Source: Limiplasma sp031549415
Lineage (GTDB): Bacteria; Bacillota; Clostridia; Christensenellales; Aristaeellaceae
Assembly (NCBI GenBank): GCA_031549415.1
Contig: JAVBPU010000013.1
Span: 1-34,917, forward strand
Direction of reading: 5' to 3'
DNA length: 34,917 nucleotides
Below the pieces are notes generated by a model. It did not search any database. It saw only the letters and a program-made list of their open reading frames with translations, and was not told the DNA's origin. Positions 9,001 to 15,977 of this stretch are shown here, one piece after another (position 1 is the first letter of the stretch; each line of letters begins with the position of its first letter). A program made the position numbers and the translations under genes.

Positions 9001-9356
9001 AAGATGATTTCCATCTCGGTTGCGCTTTTTCCTGAATACTCGGCATAGGGCTCGCCCAGTGACTTCAGCGTTGTCTCACTGGGCACCCAGCCATATTGAT
9101 CGCCTAAAAAAACGAGGATATAGGGCTGACATCGGCCGATCTCGTCAAAGCAGAGCTGTAAAACCTGTTCATCAATCACTGCCGCGTCGCTGTCTTCTTG
9201 GATGTCCAGGCCCCACCGCAGGTCCGAGATTTCCACATTGATATTGTAATCCGCCAAGCGTTTTTTCAGCAAGGGCAGGCACATCATCCTGAGAATGTCT
9301 CTTTCGGAATGAAAGTCCTTGAATGTGCTGGATATGAAAATGCAAACGCTTTTCAT
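6084..9356 (-). CDS. DUF4062-STAND (NACHT-like) NTPase with helical repeat C-terminus
   Basis: This is a 1090-residue protein. Residues 3-95 match the DUF4062 pattern also seen at the N-terminus of NPHP3/TEP1-like STAND proteins: FISSTFKDFHSERD, then DLRWG, then CQPYILVFLGDQYGW. Residues 264-272 form a Walker A (SPQGTGKST) and residues 344-354 a Walker B (KVVCFLDDVHL), followed by the STAND helical and winged-helix region. From about residue 640 to the end it is a long helical, TPR-like array with Ala/Leu-rich pairs. STAND ATPases are signal-triggered switches: the repeat tail usually senses a ligand and the N-domain is the effector. Many bacterial ones are antiphage proteins (Avs, bNACHT). 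ATG at 9356 overlaps the preceding stop as ATGA and has GGGGAAGA before it. The gene is more AT-rich than its flanks, with many T runs. The function as defence is inference. Confidence 0.85.
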   Translation of the reverse strand: MKSVCIFISSTFKDFHSERDILRMMCLPLLKKRLADYNINVEISDLRWGLDIQEDSDAAVIDEQVLQLCFDEIGRCQPYILVFLGDQYGWVPSETTLKSLGEPYAEYSGKSATEMEIIFGIIKKRNAHAFFFFRDSLPKETMTRQSREAFFESDANSQSKLEKLKDAIRRDPAYQSNIFSYSAEWDAHKQSVAGLEPLVDRVVSCLVEDVRKTFGDMDESVFLHDRIQYSLELKAAEMNVYQDYADEIITSIQQGRETKKLLSSPQGTGKSTILAYVHQQLALDDTIVRLAYLPALSETASMQEALLLWNADLQAACGILPDPAMEPPRQFAAYCDALRQQGKKVVCFLDDVHLLSDADNATLGCVTDCADHVILAQELSYLSERKSIRTVQYATIPELNWGSAKKLIEENVRRQKKFLNKETISRLLRHPEEEAFASPLYWVVAIQYLLSLGEMDFKTFFAKRKKEKNVVKNQEKLIYQEIEKMPAAVLALTRYFFRKILARFGEGLTAALELLCLCNRGLRLDDLLSLEAGQLTPLEFTAFVHQLKPFFEHSTMTGIWFIPDERLKTDWLESMPKRRVLSLRTRLLHYVESLPAEDIVFQAEYGMQSLCLGKCDAHNGAWDEEKNQTAINTGKSFVKLLARKKEEQEAVKALRSAFQNISTPDELQWCFVVLRELVLSESMTKSMAAALEGLLYAFFYATKRVFLEQMDACDQLVRAGFLQVQSLTGKDCSAILTEVEIRAQLRRGQPFDSEVHRLRRVVDEYLSLPLFEKEEKAFEMVRKLVIRLPEFRPFFRSIPLDRWNEFRQAGGQDASINLSQSDWRMAIIVMINALGSFIMERAAVQEKEEALDWMKTAESFAASSFCAERCDDIQYHRALLFLDNAYALEALGDREAALEKCECALQGLKKEAEKNDEEVQCDLNRVYERMGSLCMGTGRQDGVEHFEAARVGWSALYLQTADHRYREGEFHCLSMLFLSAWHAYDVAVLPKYHEKLSAFQEDSHWTSEFMRLYSLGTIALYHALFLLISISDTVDVRMHPQKEEILREVKKAESYCKQAAGLKHVPEGKRRDIELTMHYVDQTKRLFQEE

Positions 9357-9730
9357 TCTTCCCCTTTCTTCCCTCCGACAGACTCAAAAATCTTTCCGAA
9401 GGCCGTGTAGATTTTTTCATGTCTACCGCACAGCAAAAGAAAAACAAACCGCAGGCCGTCTTCCCCCTCGGTCTCCAAAACCTCCTGGCCGATGGCGGCA
9501 ATCCGCTCCACCAGCGCTTCCTCCATTCCATCCCGATTGTAGGTAAGCACCAGCTTTTGCAGTTCCCCTAAGGCGTAGTCATAAAAACGCCTCTCTTTTT
9601 TGGACATCGCCTGGTACCGCTCTTTTGCCAAATACTGGTCTCGTTCTCGCCCAGGCTTTTGAATGCTTTCTTTTTCATATTTTTTCCGTAGTTTTTCCTC
9701 AAGGGTTGGTTTTTTCCGTCTCGCAAACAC
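9353..9730 (-). CDS. Small charged helical protein of the STAND operon
   Basis: I do not recognise a family. The 125-residue protein begins with a very basic segment (ARRKKPTLEEKLRKKYEKE), has further Lys/Arg/Glu-rich helices to about residue 60, then a more regular helical half (ELQKLVLTYNRDGMEEAL, IAAIGQEVLE, FVFLLLCGRHEKIYTAF). There is no signal peptide, membrane segment or Cys pair. It starts with GTG at 9730, with GGAGGG lying inside the end of the upstream gene, and is separated from it by 3 bases. Its stop overlaps the STAND start (ATGA). The tight coupling suggests it works with, or in fixed ratio to, the NTPase, possibly as an adaptor or regulator. Confidence 0.75.
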   Translation of the reverse strand: MFARRKKPTLEEKLRKKYEKESIQKPGRERDQYLAKERYQAMSKKERRFYDYALGELQKLVLTYNRDGMEEALVERIAAIGQEVLETEGEDGLRFVFLLLCGRHEKIYTAFGKIFESVGGKKGEE

Positions 9731-9733
9731 GGC

Positions 9734-10411
9734 CTATCCCTCCAGAAAAAGATGGATGCAGTTTTCGCATACCATAAAGCCCTTCTCGGTCGCTTCTTTT
9801 TGCAGGTTGTCAAAGTATTGATCCATCATCGCGTCACTCGTCAGAAGGTCGCGCATTTCTTGATCTCGAAACCATCCCGACCCCAAGTCGCTTTTTTTCT
9901 GTTCGCGATACTTGCGGGCGGAAAAAAACTGTTCCTTGGGGACCCAGTATTTTTTCGCGTTCCGCACGCTGGCGAGGTCGTGACAGACATGGCATAGAAC
10001 CGAGCCCCGAAAGACGACATAGGGATTCTTGGGCTTTGCTTTTTTGACCACAGGAAGTTCAAACGCCTTATATAAAAAGGCCAGATTGGCAAAGGGCGAT
10101 TCCTTCGGAAAGGTAGAGATCTGCATGCGAAAAGGCCTTTTCACCTTCACGTGAAAATCGTCCGCTAGCCTTTGGATGATCACGTCGATGACAGCATCGG
10201 CGTTTTCCTGGAGCTTCAAATTCCCAAAGACCCGATTGCTGGACCATTCGTCTGGCATATAGAAAAGAATGTCTTCCTCGGTCGCTTTCACCAGGGGAGA
10301 AAGCTGGTGCAAAAACCACTCCTTGGCCCCGGACGCGGAAAGGAGAACTTCCTTATCCTCTCCCGTTTTGGCAAGGAATACCACCATTTTATTCTGCTTT
10401 TTCCGGAACAT
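9734..10411 (-). CDS. Cys-pair (zinc-ribbon-like) protein B of the STAND operon
   Basis: This 225-residue protein matches no family known to me. It has two CxxC pairs, LCHVCHD at about residues 140-146 and VCENCIHLF at the extreme C-terminus. About 70 residues separate them, and they could jointly bind one zinc. Between them is the segment VPKEQFFSARKYREQKK, which is also found, with changes, in the neighbouring protein at 10431-11006. The N-terminal half is mixed alpha/beta (EDILFYMPDEWSSNRVFG) and not recognisable. An in-frame ATG lies 45 bases upstream but inside the preceding gene; ATG at 10411 follows GGTGGAAAG and starts 19 bases after that gene's stop. The gene lies second in a four-gene operon. 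Confidence 0.8.
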   Translation of the reverse strand: MFRKKQNKMVVFLAKTGEDKEVLLSASGAKEWFLHQLSPLVKATEEDILFYMPDEWSSNRVFGNLKLQENADAVIDVIIQRLADDFHVKVKRPFRMQISTFPKESPFANLAFLYKAFELPVVKKAKPKNPYVVFRGSVLCHVCHDLASVRNAKKYWVPKEQFFSARKYREQKKSDLGSGWFRDQEMRDLLTSDAMMDQYFDNLQKEATEKGFMVCENCIHLFLEG

Positions 10412-10430
10412 GGCTTTCCACCACTTTTCG

Positions 10431-11006
10431 CTAAAACATATGGATGCAATCATCACATACAGCGGAGCCCTTTGAATTGTCTCTCTCCATCAACACCATA
10501 AAGCTTGCGTCGCCGAAAGTATCGTCGCCACCCGCCTTCTCCAGGACGTTCTCCATACCTGGCAAGCGGGAGAGCAACTCTTTGTTGAAAGAGGCCGACT
10601 TCTTTTTGTAGTACTCCCTATACTTGTCAGACGCGTAGAAATCCGCGTTAGGAACCAAAAACACCTGGAAAGCCAAAGATAGCGGGCGGCCGCATACATC
10701 GCAAACCGCATCCGCCTTCTTTCCATGGTAGGCGGGATACTGAGGCCCGTGCGACGCCAGCTTTTTCTGCGGAATCTCATACAACGCAAGGTATTGTGCC
10801 CGTTTTTGCAGTTCTTCCATCTCTTTTGGGGGAAGGCTCCCCCCAAGCCCTCTCCGCAGGCAAGCCTGAAGCTCTTCCTGGCCCTTTCCTTCCACCACCG
10901 CGTTGGCCAGCCATTTGGCCGTCACTTCCTGCCGTAGCACTGGCAACGGTTCTTTCCTCATGCCGTCTTTGTCACGAGAATCGCTTTTTTTGGTAAACAG
11001 ACCCAT
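10431..11006 (-). CDS. Cys-pair (zinc-ribbon-like) protein A of the STAND operon
   Basis: First gene of the operon, 191 residues, no recognised family. It carries VCDVCGRPL near residue 101 and ends VCDDCIHMF, the same split CxxC layout and the same C-IH-x-F ending as the next gene. The shared segment here reads VPNADFYASDKYREYYKKK. The N-terminus is basic (LFTKKSDSRDKDGMRK), followed by a helical region about residues 25-75. Two ATGs are in frame, 6 bases apart. The downstream one (11006) is chosen because GGGAGGA lies 6 bases before it, whereas the upstream ATG directly abuts the site. The protein is probably cytoplasmic. Confidence 0.8.
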   Translation of the reverse strand: MGLFTKKSDSRDKDGMRKEPLPVLRQEVTAKWLANAVVEGKGQEELQACLRRGLGGSLPPKEMEELQKRAQYLALYEIPQKKLASHGPQYPAYHGKKADAVCDVCGRPLSLAFQVFLVPNADFYASDKYREYYKKKSASFNKELLSRLPGMENVLEKAGGDDTFGDASFMVLMERDNSKGSAVCDDCIHMF

Positions 11007-11071
11007 GCCCATTCCTCCCTCTATTCCATTGTCGATGATTGTGATGACACACTGTGACCCTGTTTGGGAGT

Positions 11072-11100
11072 ATTATACCATTCCGAAAGCATCAACACAA
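11072..11100 (-). promoter_or_regulatory. Promoter of the four-gene STAND operon
   Basis: On the minus strand a -35 box TTGTGT (11095-11100), a 17-base spacer and a perfect TATAAT (11072-11077) lie 65 bases before the first gene. The 5' leader contains two direct TGTGA copies (11041-11056) that could be a regulator site, though this is weak. A stem CGCCAG/CTGGCG (11102-11122) just upstream may be a poor terminator for udk; it lacks a clean T run. The operon thus has its own start point rather than depending on udk read-through. Confidence 0.65.
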
Positions 11101-11154
11101 GCGCCAGAATTCTCGCCTGGCGGGGAGGGACGGGGAAAACGCATAGTGGTCCCC

Positions 11155-11769
11155 TCACCGATTTTCCCCCAGCTCGTCCCTTACATACCCGGCCAAAATG
11201 GCCACAATGCGGGCATTGCGGCCGCCCCGGGCCACAATCACGTCCGCCAGCGTAATATAATTGCGAATGTATTTGTCATACATGGGCTTGACGGTGGTCA
11301 GGTATTGCATGGAAATGTTGTCAATGGCCCGGCCCCGCTCGTTGATATCCCGGGTAATGCGGCGCAGCAGGCAAATGTCCGGCTCCACGCTCATATATAG
11401 CTTCAAAAACATCAGCTCGCACAGGCGCGGGTCGTGAAACACATGGATGCCTTCAATCACCAGCACATCCACGGGGTAGATCAGCTCCGTTGTGTCGGCC
11501 CGGCGGTGCTGGGAATAGTCATAGGCCTTGCGGGTGATGGGCTCCCCCGCCAGCAGGGTCCGCATATCCTGCAAAAACAGCTCGTGGTCAAAAATCTGGG
11601 GTTCATCGTAATTGAGCAGGACCCGCTCCTCATAGCTCAAATGGCCGTGGTCCCGGTAATAACAGTCATGGTTGATGACCATGCTGCCCCTGCCGATGGC
11701 CTGGCAAAGCTCCCCTGCCAAGGTGCTTTTGCCACTGCCGCTGGCCCCGCAAATTCCAATGATCAGCAT
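11155..11769 (-). CDS. udk: Uridine kinase family protein
   Basis: This 204-residue P-loop kinase begins IIGICGASGSGKSTLA (Walker A GASGSGKS, residues 8-15). It contains INHDCYYRD, the DxYY-like motif of uridine kinases, YDEPQIFDH, and the LVIEGIHVF strand. RRITRDINERGR is the lid region with its conserved arginines. Family members phosphorylate uridine and cytidine in pyrimidine salvage. Length matches the short bacterial Udk. The start ATG at 11769 has AAGGGGG 8 bases upstream. It stands alone, divergent from the T-box operon. Some Clostridia carry Udk-like kinases of unproved substrate, so the exact nucleoside is a family-level assignment. Confidence 0.88.
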   Translation of the reverse strand: MLIIGICGASGSGKSTLAGELCQAIGRGSMVINHDCYYRDHGHLSYEERVLLNYDEPQIFDHELFLQDMRTLLAGEPITRKAYDYSQHRRADTTELIYPVDVLVIEGIHVFHDPRLCELMFLKLYMSVEPDICLLRRITRDINERGRAIDNISMQYLTTVKPMYDKYIRNYITLADVIVARGGRNARIVAILAGYVRDELGENR

Positions 11770-11790
11770 TTTTTGACCCCCTTTCCCTAT

Positions 11791-11819
11791 AATCTACCGG
11801 AAAACCCATTGGCCGTCAA
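11791..11819 (-). promoter_or_regulatory. Promoter of udk
   Basis: Minus-strand TTGACG (11814-11819), a 17-base spacer, then TAGATT (11791-11796), 21 bases before the udk ATG. The short leader contains only the ribosome binding site. Confidence 0.55.
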
Positions 11820-11850
11820 GCAAAAAAGCGCGGACAGCCTGTGAAATGGG

Positions 11851-11879
11851 TTGACTTTTGGATCCAGCTCCCCTATAAT
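11851..11879 (+). promoter_or_regulatory. Promoter of the tyrosine T-box operon
   Basis: TTGACT at 11851-11856 and a perfect TATAAT at 11874-11879 with a 17-base spacer. Transcription would start near 11886, directly before the T-box stem I. Confidence 0.85.
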
Positions 11880-11885
11880 GACGCT

Positions 11886-12136
11886 ACAAGCGAGGACGGG
11901 ATCAAGTACCCCCTGCCAGCCAGCCCCAAGAGAGCCTTCGGATGGTGCGAGAAGGCGGCGGCCCAGAGGCGAATACCTCCCCGAGCGTGGCCATGAAAGA
12001 GCAGTAGTGGTTTGCCGGTGCGCCGGTTATCGCGCAGGCGGGTTTCCCGCCATAAGGGTATGGCCGCAAGGCCCTGCCAAACGGAAGTGGTACCGCGATG
12101 CTTTGTCGCCTTCCCCTGGATGGGGAGGGCGTTTTC
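11886..12136 (+). promoter_or_regulatory. T-box leader, tyrosine specifier (UAC)
   Basis: The leader has the hallmarks of a T-box riboswitch. The apical stem I element AGAGAGCCTTC...GGTGCGAGAAGGC lies near 11931-11956. The specifier loop GAATACC follows, with UAC at 11974-11976, a tyrosine codon. The conserved T-box/antiterminator sequence ACGGAAGTGGTACCGCG lies at 12081-12097, followed by an intrinsic terminator. In T-boxes, uncharged tRNA pairs with the specifier and the T-box bulge and prevents termination. Tyrosine specificity fits tyrS as the second gene downstream. Exact pairing of stems II/III was not modelled. Confidence 0.9.
12107..12136 (+). terminator. Regulated terminator of the T-box
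   Basis: A 10-bp stem CGCCTTCCCC (12107-12116) / GGGGAGGGCG (12122-12131) with loop TGGAT is followed by TTTTCTT. It immediately follows the T-box sequence, as expected for the terminator competing with the antiterminator. Confidence 0.88.
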
Positions 12137-12185
12137 TTATCTTTGCGGCCAGGGCTTTTTCAGTCAGCAACAGGAGGGGATATCC

Positions 12186-13373
12186 ATGGAAGTACAGGGG
12201 CTCACCTTTGCCAAGCGCTTTGACGGGATCACCGGCAGCGCCATTCGGGAAATTTTCAAGGTGGCCGGGCAGCCCGGCATGATTTCTTTTGCGGGCGGCA
12301 ACCCGGCGGTGGAGGCCTTGCCGGACGCGCAGTGCGCCGAAATCGCCCGGGAGGTGCTGCTTCGCGACGGCAAGCGCATTTTGCAGTACGGGGCCACCGA
12401 GGGCTATGGCCCTCTGCGGGGCAGCCTGGAGGGCTATGTGCAAGGGGTGCTGGGGTCGCCTGTGACCTCGGAAAACATTCTGCCCACCACCGGCAGCACC
12501 CAGGCCATGAGCCTTTTATGCAGCGCCCTTCTGGACCCCGGCGATACCATTTTGGTGGAAAGCCCCACCTTTTTGGGCAATATGCAGATCCTGAAAATCG
12601 CCCAAAGCAAGCTGGTCCCTGTGGAAAGCGACGAAGGGGGCCTGGTGATTTCGCAGCTGGAGGCCGCCGCCCGGGCCCATAAGCCCAAGCTGCTCTACGT
12701 GATCCCCAACTTTCAAAACCCCACGGGCAACACCCTGGCCCTGGACCGGCGCAAGGCCATTGCCGCCCTAGCGGCGGAATACGGCTTCCTGGTGCTGGAG
12801 GACGACCCCTACCGGGACCTGCGCTATGCGGGAAGCACCCTGCCCACCATCAAAAGCTTTGATGAAACCGGCCATGTGGTCTATATGGGCAGCTTTAGCA
12901 AAATCATCAGCCCGGGGCTGCGGGTGGGTTACCTGGTGGCCCAGGCGGACATCCTGCGCAAATGCGCCATTGCCAAGCAGGGCGCGGATTTGCATACCCC
13001 CAACTTAAACCAGGCCATCGTGGATCAATATCTGCGCCAGAACCTGCTGGCCCCGCACATCGCGGCCATTTTGCCCGGCTACGCCCAGAAAATGAACCTG
13101 ATGCTGGAGGCGCTGGCCGCCTTCCCCCAGGGAACCCGGTACCAGCGGCCAGAAGGCGGCCTGTTCATTTTCGTCACCATGCCGGAGGGCTTTAACGCTG
13201 TGGCCGCCTTTGCGGAGGCCGTACAACGGGGCGTGGCCTATGTGCCCGGCTCCCATTTCTACCCGGAGGGCGGCCACGAAAACACCCTGCGCCTGAATTT
13301 CAGCAATTCCACACCGGAGCAAATTCAGCAGGGCATGGCCATCCTGCGGAAGCTGTTTCAGGAAAAAATGTAA
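12186..13373 (+). CDS. PLP-dependent aminotransferase (class I/II), possibly aromatic
   Basis: This 395-residue fold-type I aminotransferase has YGATEGYGPLR, the PNFQNPTGNT motif (about residues 174-183), LEDDPYRDLRY, and GSFSKIISPGLRVGY with the PLP lysine at about residue 239. It is of the group often labelled 2-aminoadipate/aromatic transaminase, related to MocR C-terminal domains but without the DNA-binding part. Position as the first gene under a tyrosine T-box suggests it makes or handles tyrosine, for instance from 4-hydroxyphenylpyruvate. That is inference. The start at 12186 follows AGGAGGGG by 7 bases; longer reading would run back into the T-box leader. Confidence 0.88.
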   Translation: MEVQGLTFAKRFDGITGSAIREIFKVAGQPGMISFAGGNPAVEALPDAQCAEIAREVLLRDGKRILQYGATEGYGPLRGSLEGYVQGVLGSPVTSENILPTTGSTQAMSLLCSALLDPGDTILVESPTFLGNMQILKIAQSKLVPVESDEGGLVISQLEAAARAHKPKLLYVIPNFQNPTGNTLALDRRKAIAALAAEYGFLVLEDDPYRDLRYAGSTLPTIKSFDETGHVVYMGSFSKIISPGLRVGYLVAQADILRKCAIAKQGADLHTPNLNQAIVDQYLRQNLLAPHIAAILPGYAQKMNLMLEALAAFPQGTRYQRPEGGLFIFVTMPEGFNAVAAFAEAVQRGVAYVPGSHFYPEGGHENTLRLNFSNSTPEQIQQGMAILRKLFQEKM

Positions 13374-13401
13374 GCAGAAAAGCCAAAAAGGAGTGTTTCC
13401 C

Positions 13402-14625
13402 ATGCATGTACTGGATATTTTAAAAGAGCGGGGCTTTGTGGCCCAGGTAACCTTTGAGGAGGACCTGTACAAGGCCCTGGACAAGGAGCCCATGACCTTT
13501 TACGCGGGCTTTGACCCCACGGCGGACAGCCTGCATGTGGGCCATTACATCCCCATCATGGCCATGGCCCATCTGCAACGGGCGGGGCACAGGCCCATCG
13601 CCCTGTGCGGCGGCGGCACCGCCATGGTGGGTGACCCCAGCGGCAAGACCGACCTGCGGCAAATGCTCACCAAGGAATCCATTGCGCGCAACGTGCTGGG
13701 CCTGCAAAAGCAGCTGTCCCGGTTTTTAGATTTTGGCCCCGGCAAGGCCCTCATGGTCAACAACGGGGACTGGCTGCTGGACCTGAACTATGTGGATTTC
13801 CTGCGGGACGTGGGGGCGCTGTTCAGCGTCAACCGCATGCTGACGGCGGAGTGCTACAAGCGCCGCCTGGAAACGGGCCTCACCTTTTTGGAATTCAACT
13901 ACATGCTGATGCAGAGCTATGACTTTCTGTGCCTGTTCAAGCGGCATGGCTGCCGCCTGCAGGTGGGCGGGGATGACCAGTGGAGCAACATGCTCTCCGG
14001 CGCGGATTTGATCCGCCGCAAGGAGCGGGAGGATGCCTTTGCCCTTACCTGCAAGCTGATCATGACCCATGACGGCAAAAAAATGGGCAAAACCGAAGCC
14101 GGGGCCCTGTGGCTGGACCCAGCCCGCACCAGCCCCTATGATTTCTACCAGTACTGGCGCAATGTAGGCGACCCGGATGTGGAGCGCTTCCTGGCCCTGC
14201 TCACCTTCCTGCCCATGGACGAGGTGCGCCGCCTGGGAGCGCTGCCCGGCGAGCAGATCAACGAAGCCAAGCGGGTGCTGGCCTTTGAGATCACCCGGCT
14301 GATTCACGGCGAGGAGGAGGCCCAAAAGGCGCAGGACGCGGCCCAGGCCCTGTTCGCGGGCGGCGGCGATCTGGGCCATGTGCCCACCTTCACCGTCACA
14401 AAGGCCATGCTGGCCGAGGACGGCCGGGTGACCACGCTGCTGGCCACAAGCGGCCTGTGCGCCAGCCGGGGCGAGGCCCGCAAGATGGTCCAGGCCGGGG
14501 CTGTGCTGGCGGGGGAAGAAAAGGTGACGGACATCGAAGCCCTCATCACCCCAGAGCAGATCGGCCCGGAAGGCCTGCTGCTGCGCAAGGGCAAGAAGAA
14601 CTTCTGCCGCCTCCTGCTCTCCTAA
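13402..14625 (+). CDS. tyrS: Tyrosyl-tRNA synthetase
   Basis: This 407-residue class Ic synthetase charges tRNA-Tyr. The N-terminal signature YAGFDPTADSLHVGH contains the HIGH-equivalent HVGH (residues 45-48). GDPSGKTD and QVGGDDQWSN follow, and the KMSKS-equivalent is KMGKT (residues 227-231), normal for TyrS. A C-terminal S4-type domain occupies about residues 345-405 (ASRGEARKMVQAG). The ATG at 13402 has AAGGAG 8 bases before it; an upstream in-frame GTG overlaps that site and is unlikely. It lies 28 bases after the aminotransferase and is under the same tyrosine T-box. Confidence 0.96.
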   Translation: MHVLDILKERGFVAQVTFEEDLYKALDKEPMTFYAGFDPTADSLHVGHYIPIMAMAHLQRAGHRPIALCGGGTAMVGDPSGKTDLRQMLTKESIARNVLGLQKQLSRFLDFGPGKALMVNNGDWLLDLNYVDFLRDVGALFSVNRMLTAECYKRRLETGLTFLEFNYMLMQSYDFLCLFKRHGCRLQVGGDDQWSNMLSGADLIRRKEREDAFALTCKLIMTHDGKKMGKTEAGALWLDPARTSPYDFYQYWRNVGDPDVERFLALLTFLPMDEVRRLGALPGEQINEAKRVLAFEITRLIHGEEEAQKAQDAAQALFAGGGDLGHVPTFTVTKAMLAEDGRVTTLLATSGLCASRGEARKMVQAGAVLAGEEKVTDIEALITPEQIGPEGLLLRKGKKNFCRLLLS

Positions 14626-14628
14626 GCC

Positions 14629-15267
14629 ATGGACGGCTACAAAACGCTCCTCACCAGCGCCTGCGCGGAATACACCGTGCAAAAGAGCCGGTTTCTAGGG
14701 TACGCGGCCCCGGCCCACACCCCGGAGGAAGCCCTGGCCTTTTTGGAGGGCGTCCGCCAGCGGCACAGGGATGCCTCCCACCACTGCTACGCCTACATCC
14801 TGGGGCAAAACGCGGGCATCATGCGCTATAGCGATGATGGAGAGCCCAGCGGCACCGCGGGCATGCCCATCATTGAGGTGATGAAGGCCCGGGGCGTCAC
14901 AGACGCAGTGGTCGTTGTGACCCGTTACTTTGGCGGTATTCTGTTGGGGGCGGGCGGGCTGGTGCGGGCCTATTCCCACACCTGCGCCCTGGGGCTGGAC
15001 GCGGCAGGGGTCTGCCAAATGCATCCCACCCAGCGCTGGGCCTTTGAAGTGGCCTATCCCCTGTGGGACAAGGTGCAGCACGGTCTGAAAGGCCAGCCTA
15101 TCCAAATGGACCCCCCGGAATTTTTTGCCAGCGTTTCCTTTTCCCTCAAGGTGAAGGCGCGGGACGCCCAGGCTTTGCTGGCCCTGCTCACCACCCTCAC
15201 TGACGGAAAGATCGTAGCGCTCCTCACCGAAGAACTGTTTTCCCCCTGGGCGGAGCCCAGCCTGTAA
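14629..15267 (+). CDS. yigZ: YigZ/IMPACT family protein
   Basis: This 212-residue protein has the UPF0029 (IMPACT N-terminal) pattern: EYTVQKSRFLGYAAP, ASHHCYAYILG, YSDDGEPSGTAG, VVVVTRYFGGILLGAGGLVRAY. A C-terminal DUF1949-type domain follows from about residue 140. Family members are widespread; the E. coli homologue YigZ has a known structure, but its biochemical role is not settled. A link to translation control is suggested by eukaryotic IMPACT. The ATG comes 3 bases after the tyrS stop, so co-transcription is nearly certain. Confidence 0.9.
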   Translation: MDGYKTLLTSACAEYTVQKSRFLGYAAPAHTPEEALAFLEGVRQRHRDASHHCYAYILGQNAGIMRYSDDGEPSGTAGMPIIEVMKARGVTDAVVVVTRYFGGILLGAGGLVRAYSHTCALGLDAAGVCQMHPTQRWAFEVAYPLWDKVQHGLKGQPIQMDPPEFFASVSFSLKVKARDAQALLALLTTLTDGKIVALLTEELFSPWAEPSL

Positions 15268-15284
15268 GAGTGGAGGCATGCCCC

Positions 15285-15974
15285 ATGGACCTGTTTGACA
15301 TCATCGGCCCCATCATGATCGGCCCCAGCTCCTCCCACACCGCCGGGGCGGCCCGCATCGGCAAGATCACCCGTATGCTGCTGGGCGGACAGCCCCAGGA
15401 GGCCCGCATCGGCCTGTGGGGCTCCTTCCAAAAAACCTACAAAGGCCATGGCACCGACAAGGCCTTGATCGGCGGCCTGCTGGGCATGGAGGTGGACGAT
15501 CTGCGCCTGCGGGACAGCCTGGAGCTGGCCAAGGCGGCGGGGCTTTCCTACACCTTTGAGAACATCACCCTGCGAGGCGCCCATCCCAATACCGTGGTGC
15601 TGGACGTGCGGGAGGCCCAGGGCCGGCAGGTGAAGGTCCAGGCCGCCTCCGTGGGCGGGGGGGAAATCGTCATCCAGTCCATTGACGGCCTGGAAGCGGG
15701 CTTCTCCGGCCATGAAAACACCCTGGTCATCACCCACCACGACACGCCGGGCATGCTGGCCCGCATCACCGGGGAAATCGCCGCCAGCCGGCTCAATATC
15801 GCCACCATGCGGGTCTTTCGCCAGTCTGTTGGCGGGGAGGCCATGGTGGCGCTGGAGTTGGACGGCACGGCGGACCGGGCCCTCATCGCCCGGCTTAGCG
15901 CCCTGGGGGGCGTATACCACGTGGCCTATTTGGCCGCCCGGGACCCTGCGGTCCCCGGCATGGAAGGAGCCTAA
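15285..15974 (+). CDS. sdaAB: L-serine dehydratase, beta subunit
   Basis: This 229-residue subunit begins MDLFDIIGPIMIGPSSSHT, the conserved serine-binding start of the SDH beta family (GPSSSHTAGAARIG, residues 13-26). From about residue 143 it has an ACT domain (HDTPGMLARITGEIAASRLNI written in part), a small-molecule binding fold that is often regulatory. With the alpha subunit it forms the iron-sulfur serine dehydratase that turns L-serine into pyruvate and ammonia. The ATG at 15285 follows GGAGG by about 8 bases. It lies 17 bases after yigZ and 3 bases before sdaAA. Confidence 0.95.
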   Translation: MDLFDIIGPIMIGPSSSHTAGAARIGKITRMLLGGQPQEARIGLWGSFQKTYKGHGTDKALIGGLLGMEVDDLRLRDSLELAKAAGLSYTFENITLRGAHPNTVVLDVREAQGRQVKVQAASVGGGEIVIQSIDGLEAGFSGHENTLVITHHDTPGMLARITGEIAASRLNIATMRVFRQSVGGEAMVALELDGTADRALIARLSALGGVYHVAYLAARDPAVPGMEGA

Positions 15975-15977
15975 GCC

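Noticed and set aside
11904..11910. AAGTACC as alternative T-box specifier
   Set aside because: It lies 5' of the AGAGAG apical element; the specifier is expected 3' of it, where GAATACC is found. Both contain UAC, so the tyrosine call is unaffected.
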